From: Chloroflexia bacterium
Lineage (GTDB): Bacteria; Chloroflexota; Chloroflexia; Thermomicrobiales; UBA6265
Length of the DNA: 6,455 nucleotides
NCBI GenBank assembly: GCA_013698305.1
Contig: JACCVC010000092.1
Coordinates: 1 to 6,455 of the forward strand
Direction of reading: 5' to 3'
The position numbers were made by a program, and so were the translations under genes. The stretch's first letter is position 1. Each line of letters begins with the position of its first letter. The notes beneath the pieces are model-generated. The model ran no database searches and had not been told where the DNA came from. It was given only the letters and a program-made list of their open reading frames with translations. Positions 6,243 through 6,455 of this stretch are shown here, in pieces.

Positions 6243-6455
6243 CTACGGTTCTGGCGATTCTTCCAATGTCGATTCGACGCTATTTTGGGCATTTTCGGTC
6301 GGAAGGCGTCGCATGGCCGGGAACAGGATCACGTCGCGCAGCGTCGGCTGGTCGGCCAGCAGCATCACCAGCCGGTCGATGCCGATGCCGACACCCCCTG
6401 TCGGTGGCATGCCGTACATGAGCGCGGTGACGTAATCGAGGTCGATCGGCATCGC
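6243..6455 (-). CDS. lysS: Lysyl-tRNA synthetase (class II), C-terminal end
   Basis: These are the last 70 residues of the enzyme that attaches lysine to tRNA-Lys; the gene continues beyond the right edge of the window. The stretch YGMPPTGGVGIGIDRLVMLL contains class II motif 3, whose Arg contacts ATP, followed by the LysRS-specific ending RDVILFPAMR. After this conserved end there is an acidic, polar tail of about 20 residues (PTENAQNSVESTLEESPEP) that many LysRS proteins lack. The stop is TAG at 6243-6245. The internal ATG at 6450-6452 is not the start, because the catalytic core must lie upstream. The nearest downstream neighbour on the same strand is the 45-residue membrane protein gene. 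Confidence 0.96.
   Translation of the reverse strand, partial: AMPIDLDYVTALMYGMPPTGGVGIGIDRLVMLLADQPTLRDVILFPAMRRLPTENAQNSVESTLEESPEP

Overview
The window is a high-GC bacterial chromosome segment carrying six protein genes plus one very short one. The gene set is a class II-like histone-deacetylase-family hydrolase, a secreted C39-like cysteine peptidase, a group A flavin monooxygenase, a four-helix membrane protein, acetyl-CoA synthetase and the end of lysyl-tRNA synthetase. The style of the proteins (a CExAAL-type secreted C39 domain, an actinobacterial-like Acs) suggests a Chloroflexota bacterium, perhaps near Thermomicrobia/Sphaerobacter. That assignment is an inference from protein flavour only. 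No mobile element, tRNA, rRNA or CRISPR array was seen.

Layout. Bases 1-611 (minus) hold the N-terminal 203 residues of the HDAC-family enzyme, cut by the window edge. A GC-rich hairpin (660-686) separates it from the secreted C39-like peptidase (715-1803, minus). A 191-bp leader/intergenic stretch containing a 12-bp palindrome follows. Next come an FAD monooxygenase (1995-3218, minus) and, 60 bp upstream of it on the same strand, a 121-residue four-helix membrane protein (3279-3644, minus). These last two may be cotranscribed, although hairpins lie between them. A 339-bp divergent region (3645-3983) with inverted repeats and a structured leader feeds acs to the right (3984-5957, plus). Acs converges on a 45-residue single-helix membrane protein (6009-6146, minus), which lies 96 bp downstream of lysS (6243 to beyond 6455, minus).

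How the genes relate. Acs turns acetate, ATP and CoA into acetyl-CoA. In many bacteria it is switched off by acetylation of the lysine that is present here as Lys616, and in Bacillus an HDAC-fold enzyme (AcuC) can remove that mark. The HDAC-family gene 3.4 kb away could therefore be functionally linked, but it lies on the other strand and outside the acs transcription unit, so this is only a hypothesis. The flavoprotein and membrane protein may form a small redox module. The C39-like peptidase is exported. LysS is housekeeping. I see no convincing new multi-gene system. The best candidates for something undescribed are the 45-residue protein beside lysS, the flavoprotein/four-helix pair, and the structured acs leader.
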